A stretch of DNA of 5,396 nt from Francisellaceae bacterium UBA6186 (GTDB lineage Bacteria > Pseudomonadota > Gammaproteobacteria > UBA6186 > Azoamicaceae), in contig DITK01000038.1 in assembly GCA_002422785.1 (NCBI GenBank), positions 1 through 5,396 on the forward strand, given 5' to 3'. Position numbers and translations under genes: made by a program. Shown piece by piece: positions 5,114-5,396 of this stretch. How positions within the stretch are numbered: position 1 is the stretch's first letter; each line of letters opens with the position of its first letter. The notes under the pieces were generated by a model. The model saw only the letters and a list, made by a program, of their open reading frames with translations, was not told the DNA's origin and did not search any database.

Positions 5114-5396
5114 CTAACCTTTGATTCTCCAGCCTTTATCTATTAGCTTTTCTAGCACCAAATACATTACTATATTTGATGTGATTAAAAAAACTATTCC
5201 TAAAATTATATTTCCATCAGCTTTGTTAGTAAGGCAGTATCTAAACCCATCAATCATATAAAAAAATGGATTTAACAAATTTATTTGTTGTAAAATTTGA
5301 GGTAAATCCTTTACCGAATAAAATGTACCGGATAAAAAAGATAAAGGTGTAATTAAATAGCTTGTAATAGCTGAATGTTGATCAAAAGAATTTGCA
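5114..5396 (-). CDS. ABC-2 type transporter permease, C-terminal 93 residues only
   Basis: This is the membrane subunit of an ABC exporter of the ABC-2/YadH type (drug, polysaccharide or lipid export; substrate unknown). I translated the minus strand from 5395 to the TAG at 5116-5114; the N-terminal two thirds or so lie beyond the window. The block TPLSFLSGTFYSVKDLP (16-32) followed by LLNPFFYMIDGFRY (40-53) is the C-terminal signature of ABC-2 permeases. A last membrane helix follows at about 62-81 (NIILGIVFLITSNIVMYLVL), and the protein ends in a short basic tail, WRIKG. The gene converges on the SBP-TRIC gene with only 24 bases between stop codons, and on this arm it is transcribed toward the origin, against the replication fork. 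No ATPase partner is visible in the window. Confidence 0.85.
   Translation of the reverse strand, partial: ANSFDQHSAITSYLITPLSFLSGTFYSVKDLPQILQQINLLNPFFYMIDGFRYCLTNKADGNIILGIVFLITSNIVMYLVLEKLIDKGWRIKG

Noticed and set aside
5100..5118. Small hairpin between the converging genes as a bidirectional terminator
   Set aside because: TTAGT (5102-5106) can pair with ACTAA (5113-5117), but the stem is only five bases of mostly A-T pairs, overlaps the permease stop codon and is not followed by a T run on either strand.
1..5396. CRISPR arrays, tRNA or rRNA genes, insertion sequences, phage or defence genes
   Set aside because: I looked for spaced direct repeats, tRNA-like arms and transposase motifs and found none; apart from the fusion protein and the permease end, the window is housekeeping and origin sequence.

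Overview
The window looks like a small, AT-rich alphaproteobacterial genome of the order Rickettsiales, probably family Rickettsiaceae or a close relative. The reasons are strongly A/T-biased codons, an intergenic spacer of about 21% G+C, and a gene order (hemE, then a spacer with DnaA boxes, then ppsR-coaE-dnaQ) that matches the chromosomal origin neighbourhood described for Rickettsia prowazekii and Caulobacter crescentus. Genus cannot be fixed from the sequence alone.

Layout. Positions 1-868 (minus strand) hold the first 289 codons of hemE, which runs out of the window at its C-terminal end. Positions 869-1247 form a non-coding, very AT-rich spacer. It has three perfect TTATCCACA DnaA boxes, two one-step variants, weaker boxes, a consensus IHF site and an imperfect 14-bp inverted repeat that pairs two of the boxes. 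I call this the chromosomal replication origin, oriC. Positions 1248-3315 (plus strand) hold a tight three-gene operon, ppsR-coaE-dnaQ, in which each junction is a 4-base ATGA overlap. Positions 3316-3460 are a short spacer with a possible AT-rich terminator and a promoter candidate. Positions 3461-5089 encode a 542-residue exported membrane protein that fuses an amino-acid-type periplasmic binding domain (SBP_bac_3) to a complete seven-helix TRIC/UPF0126 cation-channel domain. Positions 5114-5396 (minus strand, convergent) hold the last 93 codons of an ABC-2 type permease.

How it fits together. Transcription diverges from the origin, with hemE leftward and ppsR-coaE-dnaQ rightward, so both units run with the replication forks. 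The rightmost perfect DnaA box overlaps the predicted transcription start of the ppsR operon, so initiator binding and expression of the operon (which carries the proofreading exonuclease gene) could be linked. Heme synthesis, control of pyruvate phosphate dikinase, the last step of CoA synthesis and replication proofreading are housekeeping functions. Their grouping here reflects conserved origin synteny, not one pathway.

The most unusual item is the SBP_bac_3-TRIC fusion. Its architecture resembles an ionotropic glutamate receptor (ligand-binding clamshell joined to a cation pore), but with a TRIC pore. The ligand-contact Arg and Asp of the amino-acid-binding family appear to be kept, and the expected topology puts the binding domain in the periplasm, so a ligand-gated channel is a reasonable, testable idea.
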